DNA from: Bradyrhizobium sp. ORS 278
Lineage (GTDB): Bacteria; Pseudomonadota; Alphaproteobacteria; Rhizobiales; Xanthobacteraceae
DNA length: 64,000 bases
Direction of reading: 5' to 3'
Assembly: GCF_000026145.1 (NCBI RefSeq)
Contig: NC_009445.1
Coordinates: 4,960,001-5,024,000 of the forward strand
In this document: piece after piece, positions 15,424 through 23,606 of the stretch
How positions within the stretch are numbered: position 1 is the first letter of the stretch
Layout of the letters: the number at the start of each line of letters is the position of its first letter
Made by a program: the position numbers and the translations under genes
Notes under the pieces: model-generated
Told to the model about the DNA's origin: nothing
Seen by the model: only the letters and a program-made list of their open reading frames with translations
Databases searched by the model: none

Positions 15424-17642
15424 CACCTCGCCCGTCTGCGCCGCACCGGCAGCCGCCCGAGCATCGGCCGGATGGCGCCGACGAGGGTCGCTGCGAATTC
15501 ATTGTCGTTGATGTGATGCGGCACGCGGATCAGCCGCCGGTTCGAGGTCTGCCGCACGGTCTGTTCGAGCGCGTGGAACAGCGCCTCATCCGCCTCGCGG
15601 TCTAAGAACGGCTGCCCTTGCACGTCGAGCGCCGAGACGCCCTTCTCGGGCAGGAAGAAGCGGACCGGACCGTCCATCCGATTGAGCCGCTCGCCGATCC
15701 AGCGCCCCATCTGCGCATTCTCCGCGGCCGTCGTCCGCATCAGGGTGACCTGCGGATTGTGGGCATGGAACTTGCGGCCGCGATAGCGCTCCGGAATGGT
15801 CTCGGGCGCGCCGAAATTCACCATGTCCAAGGCACCGACCGAGCCGACATAGGGCACGCGCGAGCGGATGATCGCGCCGAACCGATCCTCGGTGGCCGGG
15901 AACACGCCGCCCATCAAGAGGTCGCAGACCTCGGTGGTGGTGAGATCGATGACACCGGCGAGCATGCCGGAGTCGACCAGCTTCTCCATCGAACGGCCGC
16001 CGACGCCGGTGGCGTGAAACACGAGGCATTCGAAATCGTCGCGCAGGTCCGTCGTGATCTTCTGCACCGCAGGCGTGGTGACGCCGAACATCGTGATGCC
16101 GATCGCCGGCCGCTGCGGTTTGGTGCGATCGACGGCGGCCGACCCTTGCTGCCGCGCCGTGACCATGCCGGCCAGCGCGTTGGCTCCGTTGCTCAGCACG
16201 GCCCGCGAGATCGAGTTGAGACCCTGCACGTCGGTGACCGAGTACATCATCGCGATATCGGCCGCGCCGACATAGGCGCCGACATCCCCCGACGCGACCG
16301 TGGAGACGATCAGCTTGGGCACGCCGACAGGCAGCTCACGCATCCCTGGCGCGACCAGCGACGTACCGCCGGAGCCGCCGGCCGAAATGATCCCGGCGAC
16401 ATTGTCTTGCCGGCGCAGCCAGCGCGCAAAGGCTTCGGCCATCGCGGTGACGGAGGCGCCGCGATCGGAGCCGAACACGGCGGAGCCGCCCCGCGGATGA
16501 TTCAGCGCGATCTCCTGGGCCGAGACATCGCAGCTCGCATGCTTGCCGCTGGTGGAGACATCGACCAGCCGCGTGCGCAGGCCGTGGCTTGCGATGATGT
16601 CACGCATGAAGCGCAGCTCGTCGCCCTTGGTGTCGAGCGTGCCGGCCACGATCACCGCCGGCGGACCGGATGTGATCGACCCGGGCCGCTCGCGGCCTGC
16701 TCGCGCGGTTTCATCCAGCCGCGTGACGCTGGTGGAGAGCGTGCGCGCCTTGGATTCGATCTGCGCGATCGGCACGGGCTGCGACCAGCGCGTCGGCAGC
16801 ACCGGATTGGAGACATAGACCTTGACCGGTGCAGCCTTCGGCGCCTCCGGGACCGCGGGGCGTACGACCGGCTCCTCCCTAACCTGCTCCGTGCCGAGAT
16901 CCGTCTCATCGCCGGCATGCTGGCCGACACCCAGCAGCCTCTGCTGCAATTCCCGGTCGGCGGCAAGCCGCGCTGAGTCGATGATACGGTTGATCCGGCC
17001 GTTGACCATGATGGCCACGCGTGGCGAGATCGCGGTGGCGACGCCGATGTTCTGCTCGATCACCAGCACGGCAATGTCGCCATCCTGGCCGAGCCGGATC
17101 AGCATGTCCTCGACCTGGCTGACGATGACCGGCGCAAGCCCCTCGGTCGGCTCGTCCATGATCAGGAGCTGCGGATTGGTCAGCAGCGCGCGCGAGATCG
17201 CGAGCATCTGCTGCTCGCCGCCGGACAGCTGGCCGCCGCCATTGTTGCGACGCTCGGCGAGCCGCGGAAACGTCTCGTAGACGCGATCGACCGTCCAGGC
17301 GCCGCGGCGCATTCCAGCCGCCAGACGCAGATGCTCGTCGACGCTGAGCGAGCGCCACAGCCGACGCCCCTGCGGCACATAGCCGACGCCAAGCCGTGCG
17401 ATGCGCGCCGGATTCAGTCCGGTGATGTCCTCGCCGCGCAGACGCACCGATCCGCCGGACGGCCGCAGCAGGCCCATGATGGCCTTGCACAGCGTCGTCT
17501 TGCCCATGCCATTGCGGCCCACCAGCGAGAACACGCCGCTGTCCAGGCGAAGATCGACACCTTGCAAGGCATGCGAATGGCCGTAATAGACGTCGAGGCC
17601 GCGAACCTCGAGTGCGGGCGCTGAGCGGCGGACCTCATTCAT
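15423..17642 (-). CDS. LivF-type ABC ATPase fused to a Tm-1-like (UPF0261) domain
   Basis: Residues 1-240 are a complete branched-chain-amino-acid-type ATPase, with Walker [10 protein letters not shown] (42-50), signature LSGGE (139-143) and Walker B LLIMDEP (159-165). A Pro/Ala/Val-rich linker (about 241-326) leads to a full UPF0261/Tm-1-like domain from about 327, starting [20 protein letters not shown] and including [16 protein letters not shown] and [10 protein letters not shown]. The total is 739 residues in one uninterrupted frame. It overlaps the LivG-type gene by 8 bases. The first half should energise the importer; the Tm-1-like half may process or sense the imported molecule. The domain assignment is firm, the coupling is inference. 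Confidence 0.9.
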   Translation of the reverse strand: MNEVRRSAPALEVRGLDVYYGHSHALQGVDLRLDSGVFSLVGRNGMGKTTLCKAIMGLLRPSGGSVRLRGEDITGLNPARIARLGVGYVPQGRRLWRSLSVDEHLRLAAGMRRGAWTVDRVYETFPRLAERRNNGGGQLSGGEQQMLAISRALLTNPQLLIMDEPTEGLAPVIVSQVEDMLIRLGQDGDIAVLVIEQNIGVATAISPRVAIMVNGRINRIIDSARLAADRELQQRLLGVGQHAGDETDLGTEQVREEPVVRPAVPEAPKAAPVKVYVSNPVLPTRWSQPVPIAQIESKARTLSTSVTRLDETARAGRERPGSITSGPPAVIVAGTLDTKGDELRFMRDIIASHGLRTRLVDVSTSGKHASCDVSAQEIALNHPRGGSAVFGSDRGASVTAMAEAFARWLRRQDNVAGIISAGGSGGTSLVAPGMRELPVGVPKLIVSTVASGDVGAYVGAADIAMMYSVTDVQGLNSISRAVLSNGANALAGMVTARQQGSAAVDRTKPQRPAIGITMFGVTTPAVQKITTDLRDDFECLVFHATGVGGRSMEKLVDSGMLAGVIDLTTTEVCDLLMGGVFPATEDRFGAIIRSRVPYVGSVGALDMVNFGAPETIPERYRGRKFHAHNPQVTLMRTTAAENAQMGRWIGERLNRMDGPVRFFLPEKGVSALDVQGQPFLDREADEALFHALEQTVRQTSNRRLIRVPHHINDNEFAATLVGAIRPMLGRLPVRRRRAR

Positions 17643-18417
17643 GGCCGCCTCCGAGATAGAGCTCCTGCACCTCCGGATCGGATTCGATCTCCTGCGGCGC
17701 CCCCTCCTTGAAGATGCGGCCGTTATGCATCATCGTCACGCTCTCGACGACGCGCAGCGCCACGTCCATGTCGTGCTCGATGATGATGTAGCCGATATGC
17801 GGCGGCAGCGCGGTGAGGATCTCGACCAGCTCGCGCCGCTCGGTCGGCGACAGGCCGGCTGCCGGCTCGTCGAACAGGATGAAGCGCGGCGCACCGGCGA
17901 GCGCGAGCGCGATCTCGAGCTGGCGCTGCTGGCCATGGGCGAGCTCGGACACCAGCTGGTCGCGCACCGACGTCAGATGCACCGCCTCGATCAGGCGTTC
18001 GGCCGCCTGCATCAGGGCGTCGTTGGCGCGCGGGCGCAGCATCGAGAAGCGCGCGCGCGAGACGCCACGGCAGGCGAGATAGACGTTGTCGCGCACGGTG
18101 AGGCCGAGGAACAGCGCCGAGATCTGATAGGTCCGGCGCAGTCCGCGCCGAATGCGCTCATAGGGCGGGAATGCGGTCACATCCTCGCCGAAGAAGCGGA
18201 TGGTGCCTGAGGTCGGCAGGAAGTCCCCGGTCACGCAATTGAACAAGGTCGTCTTGCCGGCGCCGTTCGAGCCAAGAACGGCGCGGCGCTCGCCCGGTCG
18301 CACCGTGATGGTGATGTCGGTCAACGCCGCCAGCGCGCCGAACATCCGGGTGACGCCGCGGAGCTCGAGCGCGGCGGTCGAGCCGAGGGCCGAAAGCCGG
18401 TCCGCCACCCTATCCAT
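17635..18417 (-). CDS. LivG-type ABC transporter ATP-binding protein
   Basis: The 260-residue ATPase has Walker A GSNGAGKT, the LivG-type signature [15 protein letters not shown] and Walker [14 protein letters not shown]. The ATG at 18417 overlaps the end of the LivM-type permease by 8 bases and is preferred over an in-frame upstream ATG that would add 21 residues shadowing the permease. It pairs with the ATPase half of the next gene to form the two-ATPase motor of a branched-chain-amino-acid-type importer. Relatives also import urea, short amides and aromatic acids, so the substrate need not be an amino acid. Confidence 0.92.
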   Translation of the reverse strand: MDRVADRLSALGSTAALELRGVTRMFGALAALTDITITVRPGERRAVLGSNGAGKTTLFNCVTGDFLPTSGTIRFFGEDVTAFPPYERIRRGLRRTYQISALFLGLTVRDNVYLACRGVSRARFSMLRPRANDALMQAAERLIEAVHLTSVRDQLVSELAHGQQRQLEIALALAGAPRFILFDEPAAGLSPTERRELVEILTALPPHIGYIIIEHDMDVALRVVESVTMMHNGRIFKEGAPQEIESDPEVQELYLGGGHE

Positions 18418-19498
18418 GGCCGTGACCTCCGGAACGCGGCCGCGTCTCCTTCCGCTCGCCGCGCCGGCGCCATCGCTCATACAGGCCGATGACGCCGTCG
18501 GAGGACCAGAACACGATGGCGAGGAAGCCGAGGCCGATCAGCAGGCGAAACCTGTTGCCGTCGAGTCCGACCTTGACCAGGAAGTCCAGCGCGAAGGTGC
18601 GAAGGATCACGAAGATGAAGGCGCCGATATAAGGCCCGACCGGTCGCGTGATGCCCCCAACGACCGCCACGATGAGAATGTCGATGCAGCGTTCGACCGC
18701 CACCGAGCCCGGCGAGATCTGCCGGTAGTTCCAGACCTGCAGCACGCCGCCAAGCCCGGCGATCAAGGCGGCAAAGGCATAGGCCGCGATGCGATGCGCA
18801 TTGACGTTGAAGCCGAGCGCGGCCATGCGCCTGGGGTTATCGCGAACGCCCTGAAGGGCCAGTCCAAACGGCGCACGCGACAGATACACCACGACGAAAT
18901 AGCACAGCGCCGCCACGGCCAGGATCAGGTAGTAGAATGCGACATCGGCGCGCCAATCGATGCCGAGAAAGTGCGGCGTTGCGATCGTGTTGATGCCGGT
19001 GTGGCCGTTGAAGATCGCCCAGTTCTGATTGGTGAAATAGTAGAACGCCGCGCCGATCGCGAGCGTGATCATGATGGTGTAGATGCCTTCGGTGCGCACC
19101 GCCAGTGCGCCGCCGAGCGTACCGAACAGCACCGCGAGCACCAGCGCCACCGGCGTCGCCAGCCACCACGGCCAGCCCAGGCTGATATTGGCGTTGCCGC
19201 TGACCCCGAACACCGCGACCATGTAGCCGGCAAAGCCGGCGATGGTCAGTTGCATCAGGCTGACCATGCCGCCGTAACCCGCAAGGAACATCAGGCTCAG
19301 CGCGATGGTCCCCAGGATCAGCGTCGTGCCGAAGATCTCGATCAGGAAAAATCCGTTGGCGATGACGGGAAGGATCAGCAACAGCGCCGCCAGCGCCCAT
19401 GCCCAGGGCTGCTCGGTCACGGACCATGTGGCGGGCCGCTCCGCCGCGCCGCCTGACAGCAAGCCCTCCCTCGCCCGCGCCTCCTGGATCAGCGACAT
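18410..19498 (-). CDS. LivM-type ABC transporter permease
   Basis: The 362-residue membrane protein has about ten hydrophobic segments and the LivM/LivH family signature around YAFAALIAGLGGVLQVWNYR, with GGITRPVGPYIGAFIFVIL near the C-terminus. A hydrophilic N-terminal region of about 35 residues precedes the first membrane segment. The ATG follows the LivH-type stop as TGA-G-ATG, so the permeases are coupled. It should form the inner-membrane channel together with the LivH-type protein. The substrate is unknown and presumably shared with the downstream catabolic genes. Confidence 0.92.
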   Translation of the reverse strand: MSLIQEARAREGLLSGGAAERPATWSVTEQPWAWALAALLLILPVIANGFFLIEIFGTTLILGTIALSLMFLAGYGGMVSLMQLTIAGFAGYMVAVFGVSGNANISLGWPWWLATPVALVLAVLFGTLGGALAVRTEGIYTIMITLAIGAAFYYFTNQNWAIFNGHTGINTIATPHFLGIDWRADVAFYYLILAVAALCYFVVVYLSRAPFGLALQGVRDNPRRMAALGFNVNAHRIAAYAFAALIAGLGGVLQVWNYRQISPGSVAVERCIDILIVAVVGGITRPVGPYIGAFIFVILRTFALDFLVKVGLDGNRFRLLIGLGFLAIVFWSSDGVIGLYERWRRRGERKETRPRSGGHGHG

Positions 19499-19499
19499 C

Positions 19500-20510
19500 T
19501 CACCGCCTCGCCAGCAGGCCCTGCGGCCGCAGCGCCAGGACCAGGACCATGATCAGGAACGTCACGACGATCGCGTAGGTCGGGATGTAGACCGACCCGA
19601 GCTGCTCGGCGAGACCGATGATGAGCGCGCCGAGCGCGGCGCCGGGAATGGATCCCATGCCGCCGACGATGACGACGACAAGGGAGGCCAGAAGGAATCG
19701 CGTATCCTCGCCGGGCGAGATCGACTGGAACGTGCCGCCGACCACGCCGGCGATCCCGGCCAATCCGGCGCCGAAGGCGAACACCAGGACGAAGACGAGC
19801 TGGATCTGCACGCCGGTCGCGGCCAGGATTTCGCGATCGTCGACGCCGGCGCGCACGATCATGCCGACCCGGGTCCGGTTCAATGCGAGCCACATCAGGA
19901 TGCCGATCACGACCGAGCCGCAGAAGATCACGAGCCGCACCAGCGGATATTGCAGGAACACCGCCTCGCCCGATGATTTCATTGCGGTCATCAGCGGCAG
20001 CTGGACCGGCCCGATCAGCCAGGCCGGCGTCTGGATCTGATAGAAATCGCCGCCGAACGCCCACAGCATCAGGTCGGCGAACACGATCGACAGACCGATC
20101 GTGACCATCGTCTGCCGCAGATCCTGCCCCTCCATGCGGCGGAACACGAGCAGCTGAAGCAGCACGCCGATCACGGCGACGACAACGAAGGCCGCGATGA
20201 AGGCGAGGATCCAGGAGCCCGTCGCGGCCGATATGCCGTAGCCGACATAGCCGCCGAACAGATAGAGCGAGCCATGCGCGAGATTGACATTGCGCATCAG
20301 CCCGAAGATCAAGGTGAAGCCGCTCGCGACCAGGAAGTAGAGTCCGCCGAGCGTGATGCCGTTGAAGACGGCGCTGAGAAAGACCTTTTTGCGGCCGATC
20401 GCGTCCTCCAGACCCGGCGGCCAGACGGCGATGATCAGCCATGCGAGGCACGCGATGGCGATGAGAATGACGAGAGACCAGATCGGGTGACGTTCGATGA
20501 AGCGGCTCAT
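19500..20510 (-). CDS. LivH-type ABC transporter permease
   Basis: The start is set at the ATG at 20510 (MSRFIERHP), which has GAGGGG upstream. A longer frame adds 24 residues without a plausible signal. The 336-residue product has multiple membrane segments and the LivH hallmark GFTLIFGLMRNVNLAHGSLY, plus GGMGSIPGAALGALIIGLAE close to the end. It heads the four-gene transport set. The binding protein lies further upstream on the same strand, beyond the AraC gene. Between this gene and the AraC gene is about 400 bp that holds a palindromic repeat and probably a promoter. Confidence 0.92.
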   Translation of the reverse strand: MSRFIERHPIWSLVILIAIACLAWLIIAVWPPGLEDAIGRKKVFLSAVFNGITLGGLYFLVASGFTLIFGLMRNVNLAHGSLYLFGGYVGYGISAATGSWILAFIAAFVVVAVIGVLLQLLVFRRMEGQDLRQTMVTIGLSIVFADLMLWAFGGDFYQIQTPAWLIGPVQLPLMTAMKSSGEAVFLQYPLVRLVIFCGSVVIGILMWLALNRTRVGMIVRAGVDDREILAATGVQIQLVFVLVFAFGAGLAGIAGVVGGTFQSISPGEDTRFLLASLVVVIVGGMGSIPGAALGALIIGLAEQLGSVYIPTYAIVVTFLIMVLVLALRPQGLLARR

Positions 20511-20918
20511 CGGCGACCCCTCGCGAGCGCAGCACAAGGGTATCCTGAAATACGACGCTGCCGCGACGGCCAATTTCGCCACTTAGTCACTGCGTCATGC
20601 CCGGGCTTGTCCCGGGCATCCACGTCGCCGTCAGCGCGCGGAGCGACGTGGAGGGCCGGGGCAAGCCCGGCCATGACGACGTGGAGACAGGCGAGCGCAA
20701 AACTCCGAGCATGGAAGACTATGTCGACGATAGCGACCCGAGCGACGACATCGCCACCTCGCCTGGACATGCTTCGCCGAAGATCGCCGGTGTTGCCGGC
20801 CATCGCTCGTCCTCCCTTGTCGGATCCCTTTTGCCGGATCGCGTTCGGGCAAGACTAGCGGCAGACGCGACCGCCTGTTTGATCGACAGTCTCTTTTCGC
20901 GCGGTGCGCAGCAGCACG
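20511..20918. other. Intergenic region with one palindromic repeat and no credible gene
   Basis: About 400 bases separate the LivH-type start from the end of the AraC gene. The only structured part is the palindromic element at 20594-20677. Small open frames here, including one reading APALHV ... DKPGHD on the minus strand, are what this repeat encodes by chance and are not annotated. The 5' leader and any promoter of the permease operon must lie here or upstream, but I could not identify convincing -35/-10 boxes. Confidence 0.5.
20594..20677. repeat. Palindromic intergenic repeat element
   Basis: The 84-base element is an imperfect inverted repeat. The left end reads GTCATGCCCGGGCTTG, the right end CAAGCCCGGCCATGAC, and an inner pair CCACGTCGC/GCGACGTGG flanks the centre. 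The sequence looks like a dispersed extragenic palindrome that I recall from many Bradyrhizobium and related genomes, but that link is from memory. It could fold as a stable hairpin in the transcript between the AraC gene and the LivH-type gene and might influence termination or message stability. Confidence 0.75.
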
Positions 20919-21740
20919 TCAGGCGCGCAGCACTTTTGCAGCGCGACGATAATCGGTCGGGGCCATGCCGACATTGCCGGCAAAGAAGCGGGTAAAGCCG
21001 CTTTGCGACGAGAAGCCGAGGTCGAAGCCGATGTCGGCGATCGGCGCCTCCGTCGCAACCAGCGCATCCAGCGCCCGTTCCATCAGCAGCGTGTTGAGAT
21101 AGAGGTTCGGCGTCACGCCGGTCTGGCTGCGGAACAAGCGATAGAAGTGCGGTCGGGACAGCCCCGATTCGCGCGCGATGTGGTCGAGCTCGATCTCGGC
21201 ACAGGGGCTGTCCGACATCAGCTTGATGCACTTGCGAACCCGGAAATCCGTGACCTCGGCGCTTGGCCGCTCCGGCATCAGCTCGGTCACCCGCCAGCTC
21301 TCCTCATAGCAGCTGTCGATCAGCTGACGCAGTTCGCCATCGAGGCAGCCGAGCGATGGCGCGCCACACACCAGCGCCGCGGTGCGGCGAATGCAGCGGT
21401 CGAGCGCGGCCGTGCGGCGAAAGCAGGTTCGGCCGAACTTCAGACCCTCACGGGCAGCCGGCGGCGCAAACCATTCCCCGTTGACGTAAAGCACAAAGAA
21501 GATCGCGCCATTGTCCGTATCAGTCGGCACGAAATTGTGCGGTTCCCAGGGATTCACCGCCACGATGGACTGTTCTTCGATGACATGGCGCCGATCGCAG
21601 ACATCGATATGGGCCGGCGAACCGCCGACGTGAAAAATCAGGTGGCCTTCGCGATGGGCATGCACGTTGAACGGCCGATTGAGCTGATAGACCGTCGCGC
21701 GGCCGAAGCGAGCGTGAAAGACGGCGAGCGCCCTACTCAT
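20919..21740 (-). CDS. AraC-family transcriptional regulator
   Basis: The protein of about 273 residues has an N-terminal cupin-like sensor (HREGHLIFHVGG, IVAVNPWEPHNFVP) and a C-terminal AraC DNA-binding domain with two helix-turn-helix units. The units read LDHIARESGLSRPHFYRLFR and ADIGFDLGFSSQSGFTRFFA. The ATG at 21740 follows a GAGGA; a GTG codon just before it is an alternative. It sits between the solute-binding protein and the permeases of the LIV-type importer on the same strand, so it probably senses the imported compound or a product and controls this block. Confidence 0.93.
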   Translation of the reverse strand: MSRALAVFHARFGRATVYQLNRPFNVHAHREGHLIFHVGGSPAHIDVCDRRHVIEEQSIVAVNPWEPHNFVPTDTDNGAIFFVLYVNGEWFAPPAAREGLKFGRTCFRRTAALDRCIRRTAALVCGAPSLGCLDGELRQLIDSCYEESWRVTELMPERPSAEVTDFRVRKCIKLMSDSPCAEIELDHIARESGLSRPHFYRLFRSQTGVTPNLYLNTLLMERALDALVATEAPIADIGFDLGFSSQSGFTRFFAGNVGMAPTDYRRAAKVLRA

Positions 21741-21819
21741 CACTTCCTCACCGATATGACTTCTTGTTTATCCCGCTAGCGTCGATCATTGCTCTCCAGA
21801 AAGCAAGAGACGCGACGAC

Positions 21820-21845
21820 GCGGCCAGAGCGAGCGCTCCAGCCGC
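21820..21845 (-). terminator. Weak candidate hairpin after the LIV-type solute-binding gene
   Basis: GCGGC pairs with GCCGC around an inner GAGCG/CGCTC, with a two-base mismatch on each side and a very small loop. There is no run of T, so it would be at best a partial terminator or message-stabilising stem between the binding-protein gene and the AraC gene. Confidence 0.35.
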
Positions 21846-21867
21846 GCCGACTGCAAAGCACAATCGG

Positions 21868-23118
21868 TCAGTACTTCTTACATTCGGGCACGGTCCGGCT
21901 CGGGAGGCCGATCTTGGCAAATGTGGCGGCATCATAGCCGAGCGTCTGGTTGACGTCGGGGATGACCTTCACGACCTTGCTGAACAGCGCGCCCTTGCCG
22001 TCGTCGACGACCTCGGTGACGAAATTTGTACCGATCGCCTGGCGATTGGAGTCGAGCTTGATCTTGCCATTTGGCGCGTCGATCTCGATCTTGGCCAATG
22101 CAGCCTTCAGCTTCGCCTGATTGTCGGACAGGTCGCCATTGACCTCGCGCAGCGCCAGGATGAGCGCCATGGTCGAGCCATAATAGTTGGTGGCGAGCAG
22201 CGACGGGCTGGGGAAGCGCTTCTCCGGCGGGAACGAGTCCTGATAGGCCTTCACGAATTTCTGCCAGCGCGGGTCCTCCCAGGTATCGGCCTGACCCGAA
22301 GCCGCGATGGTGCCGATCAAGGCGTTCTTGGCATTGCCCTTGGAGGACAGGATGGTCTGGTCGATCATGATCGAACCGCCCATCAGGTGGGCCTTGCCAC
22401 CCGCCTGCTGATACTGATTGAGGAAGTTGACGGCGTCGGCGCCACCGAGGCCGAGATAGATCGCGTCGACATCGTCAGGAAGAGCGGCGATGACCGAAGC
22501 GAAGTCCTTGGTTCCGAGCGGGACCCATTGCCGGCTGGTGATCTTGCCGCCGAGGCCGCAGAACTCCAGGGCGAGACCGAACACCTGGGTGTAGATGAAG
22601 GAGTAGTCCTCGCCGACCGTCGCGATCTTGCGATAGCCCTTGGTCTCATAAGCATATTTGCCCAGGCCGACCTGCCACTGCGCACCGTCCATGTTATAGC
22701 GGAAGAAGTTCGGCGCCGGATCGACATAGGTCGTCTCCTGCGCGCCCGAGGCCGCGTTGACGAATGTCAGCTCCGGATGCGTCTTGGCGAAGTTCTTGAC
22801 CGCGATGCCCTCGTCGCCCGACAGCGGCGACAGCAGGATCTGCACCTTGTCCTGCTCGATCAGCTTGCGCACCGCGCGCACGGCGGAATCCGGCGTCGCG
22901 TCGGTCGAAGCGACCACGAATTCCAGTTCCTTGTCGCCGACCTTCTTGCCGAGCACGTTCAGCGCGGTGATATGGCCGCGCATGCCGTCTTCGCCGAGCA
23001 CCGTGTAGGTGCCCTCGAGCGTCGCCGTGACGCCGACCTTGATCTTCTCTTGAGCGTATGCCGTGCCGGACAGCAAAAGCGCCGTGACCACGGCGAACCC
23101 CACGCGTCGCATGTGCAT
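21868..23118 (-). CDS. Branched-chain-amino-acid-type ABC solute-binding protein
   Basis: The 416-residue protein starts at the ATG at 23118, preceded by GGGAGGG with good spacing. A longer frame adds 38 residues without a signal. The N-terminus is a classic signal peptide, MHMRRVGFAVVTALLLSGTA with likely cleavage before QEK, so the product is periplasmic. The mature part has the Peripla_BP_6 pattern KVGVTATLEGTYTVLGEDG and a conserved DAIYLGLGGADAVNFLNQYQ. It should deliver substrate to the LIV-type permeases encoded downstream, although an AraC gene and a repeat intervene. The ligand cannot be read from sequence. Confidence 0.92.
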   Translation of the reverse strand: MHMRRVGFAVVTALLLSGTAYAQEKIKVGVTATLEGTYTVLGEDGMRGHITALNVLGKKVGDKELEFVVASTDATPDSAVRAVRKLIEQDKVQILLSPLSGDEGIAVKNFAKTHPELTFVNAASGAQETTYVDPAPNFFRYNMDGAQWQVGLGKYAYETKGYRKIATVGEDYSFIYTQVFGLALEFCGLGGKITSRQWVPLGTKDFASVIAALPDDVDAIYLGLGGADAVNFLNQYQQAGGKAHLMGGSIMIDQTILSSKGNAKNALIGTIAASGQADTWEDPRWQKFVKAYQDSFPPEKRFPSPSLLATNYYGSTMALILALREVNGDLSDNQAKLKAALAKIEIDAPNGKIKLDSNRQAIGTNFVTEVVDDGKGALFSKVVKVIPDVNQTLGYDAATFAKIGLPSRTVPECKKY

Positions 23119-23343
23119 CGAACTCCCTCCCTTGTTGCCCATCGCTGGAGCACACGAATCTGCCGGCCAGTCGTTGCTGGCCGTGTTGGCGGCAGGCCTC
23201 GCCACGGTCTGCAAGCAGCGGTGGGCCCCCATCAGCCGTGGAGGCTAGCTGACGGCGCGCAGGCCCGGATGCGACTCCGACTGGCGACCTTGACGAGCAG
23301 TCTCATTTTCCTTGATGCGACGCAAAAAACTGCTGCGCCTGAG

Positions 23344-23357
23344 TGATAGCGCTGACA
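23344..23357. promoter_or_regulatory. Imperfect LacI-type operator half-pair (auxiliary site)
   Basis: TGATAGCGCTGACA is an imperfect version of the perfect palindrome found 130 bases downstream at 23474. Both share the AGCGCT centre common in LacI-family operators. It could be an auxiliary site for looping. No LacI-type regulator gene is present in the window. Confidence 0.45.
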
Positions 23358-23472
23358 TCAGCGATATGAGCAACCCGGCCGTCACTCAGCACCAGGGAGG
23401 CATTCTAATTACGGCCTACTTGTGCAGTGCGCGCATGCGCCGCCAACGTTTCGACTCCGATAGGTGCGGCAA

Positions 23473-23501
23473 TTGACAGCGCTGTCATTGGCCAGTATCG
23501 C
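23473..23501 (+). promoter_or_regulatory. Promoter-like boxes overlapped by a perfect palindromic operator
   Basis: TTGACA (23473-23478) matches the -35 consensus. A 17-base spacer leads to TATCGC (23496-23501) as a possible -10. The perfect 14-base palindrome TGACAGCGCTGTCA (23474-23487) covers the -35 box, as expected for a repressor site. The predicted start of transcription is about 100 bases before the sugar-type binding protein gene. The palindrome is certain; its function is inferred. Confidence 0.55.
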
Positions 23502-23606
23502 TGCGATCGTCGAGATGACGAGCGATGCTCGAACAACCTCCGCGAAGAAGTGAGGCATCTCGGACATGCGTCAATCATCGGCGCTGCAACAATGGGGAGG
23601 TCACCA

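Larger units (their letters stand above)
23119..23606. promoter_or_regulatory. Divergent intergenic control region between two transporter systems
   Basis: This 488-base gap separates the minus-strand LIV-type binding protein from the plus-strand sugar-type binding protein, so both promoters must lie here. The part near 23400-23606 serves the plus-strand gene and contains two related AGCGCT-centred palindromes (separate entries). The part near 23119-23340 should hold the promoter of the minus-strand gene; I found no convincing boxes there. No credible gene is present. Confidence 0.6.

Noticed and set aside
20507..20803. Minus-strand frame reading APALHV ... DKPGHD
   Set aside because: It is the chance translation of the palindromic repeat at 20594-20677 and lacks independent support.
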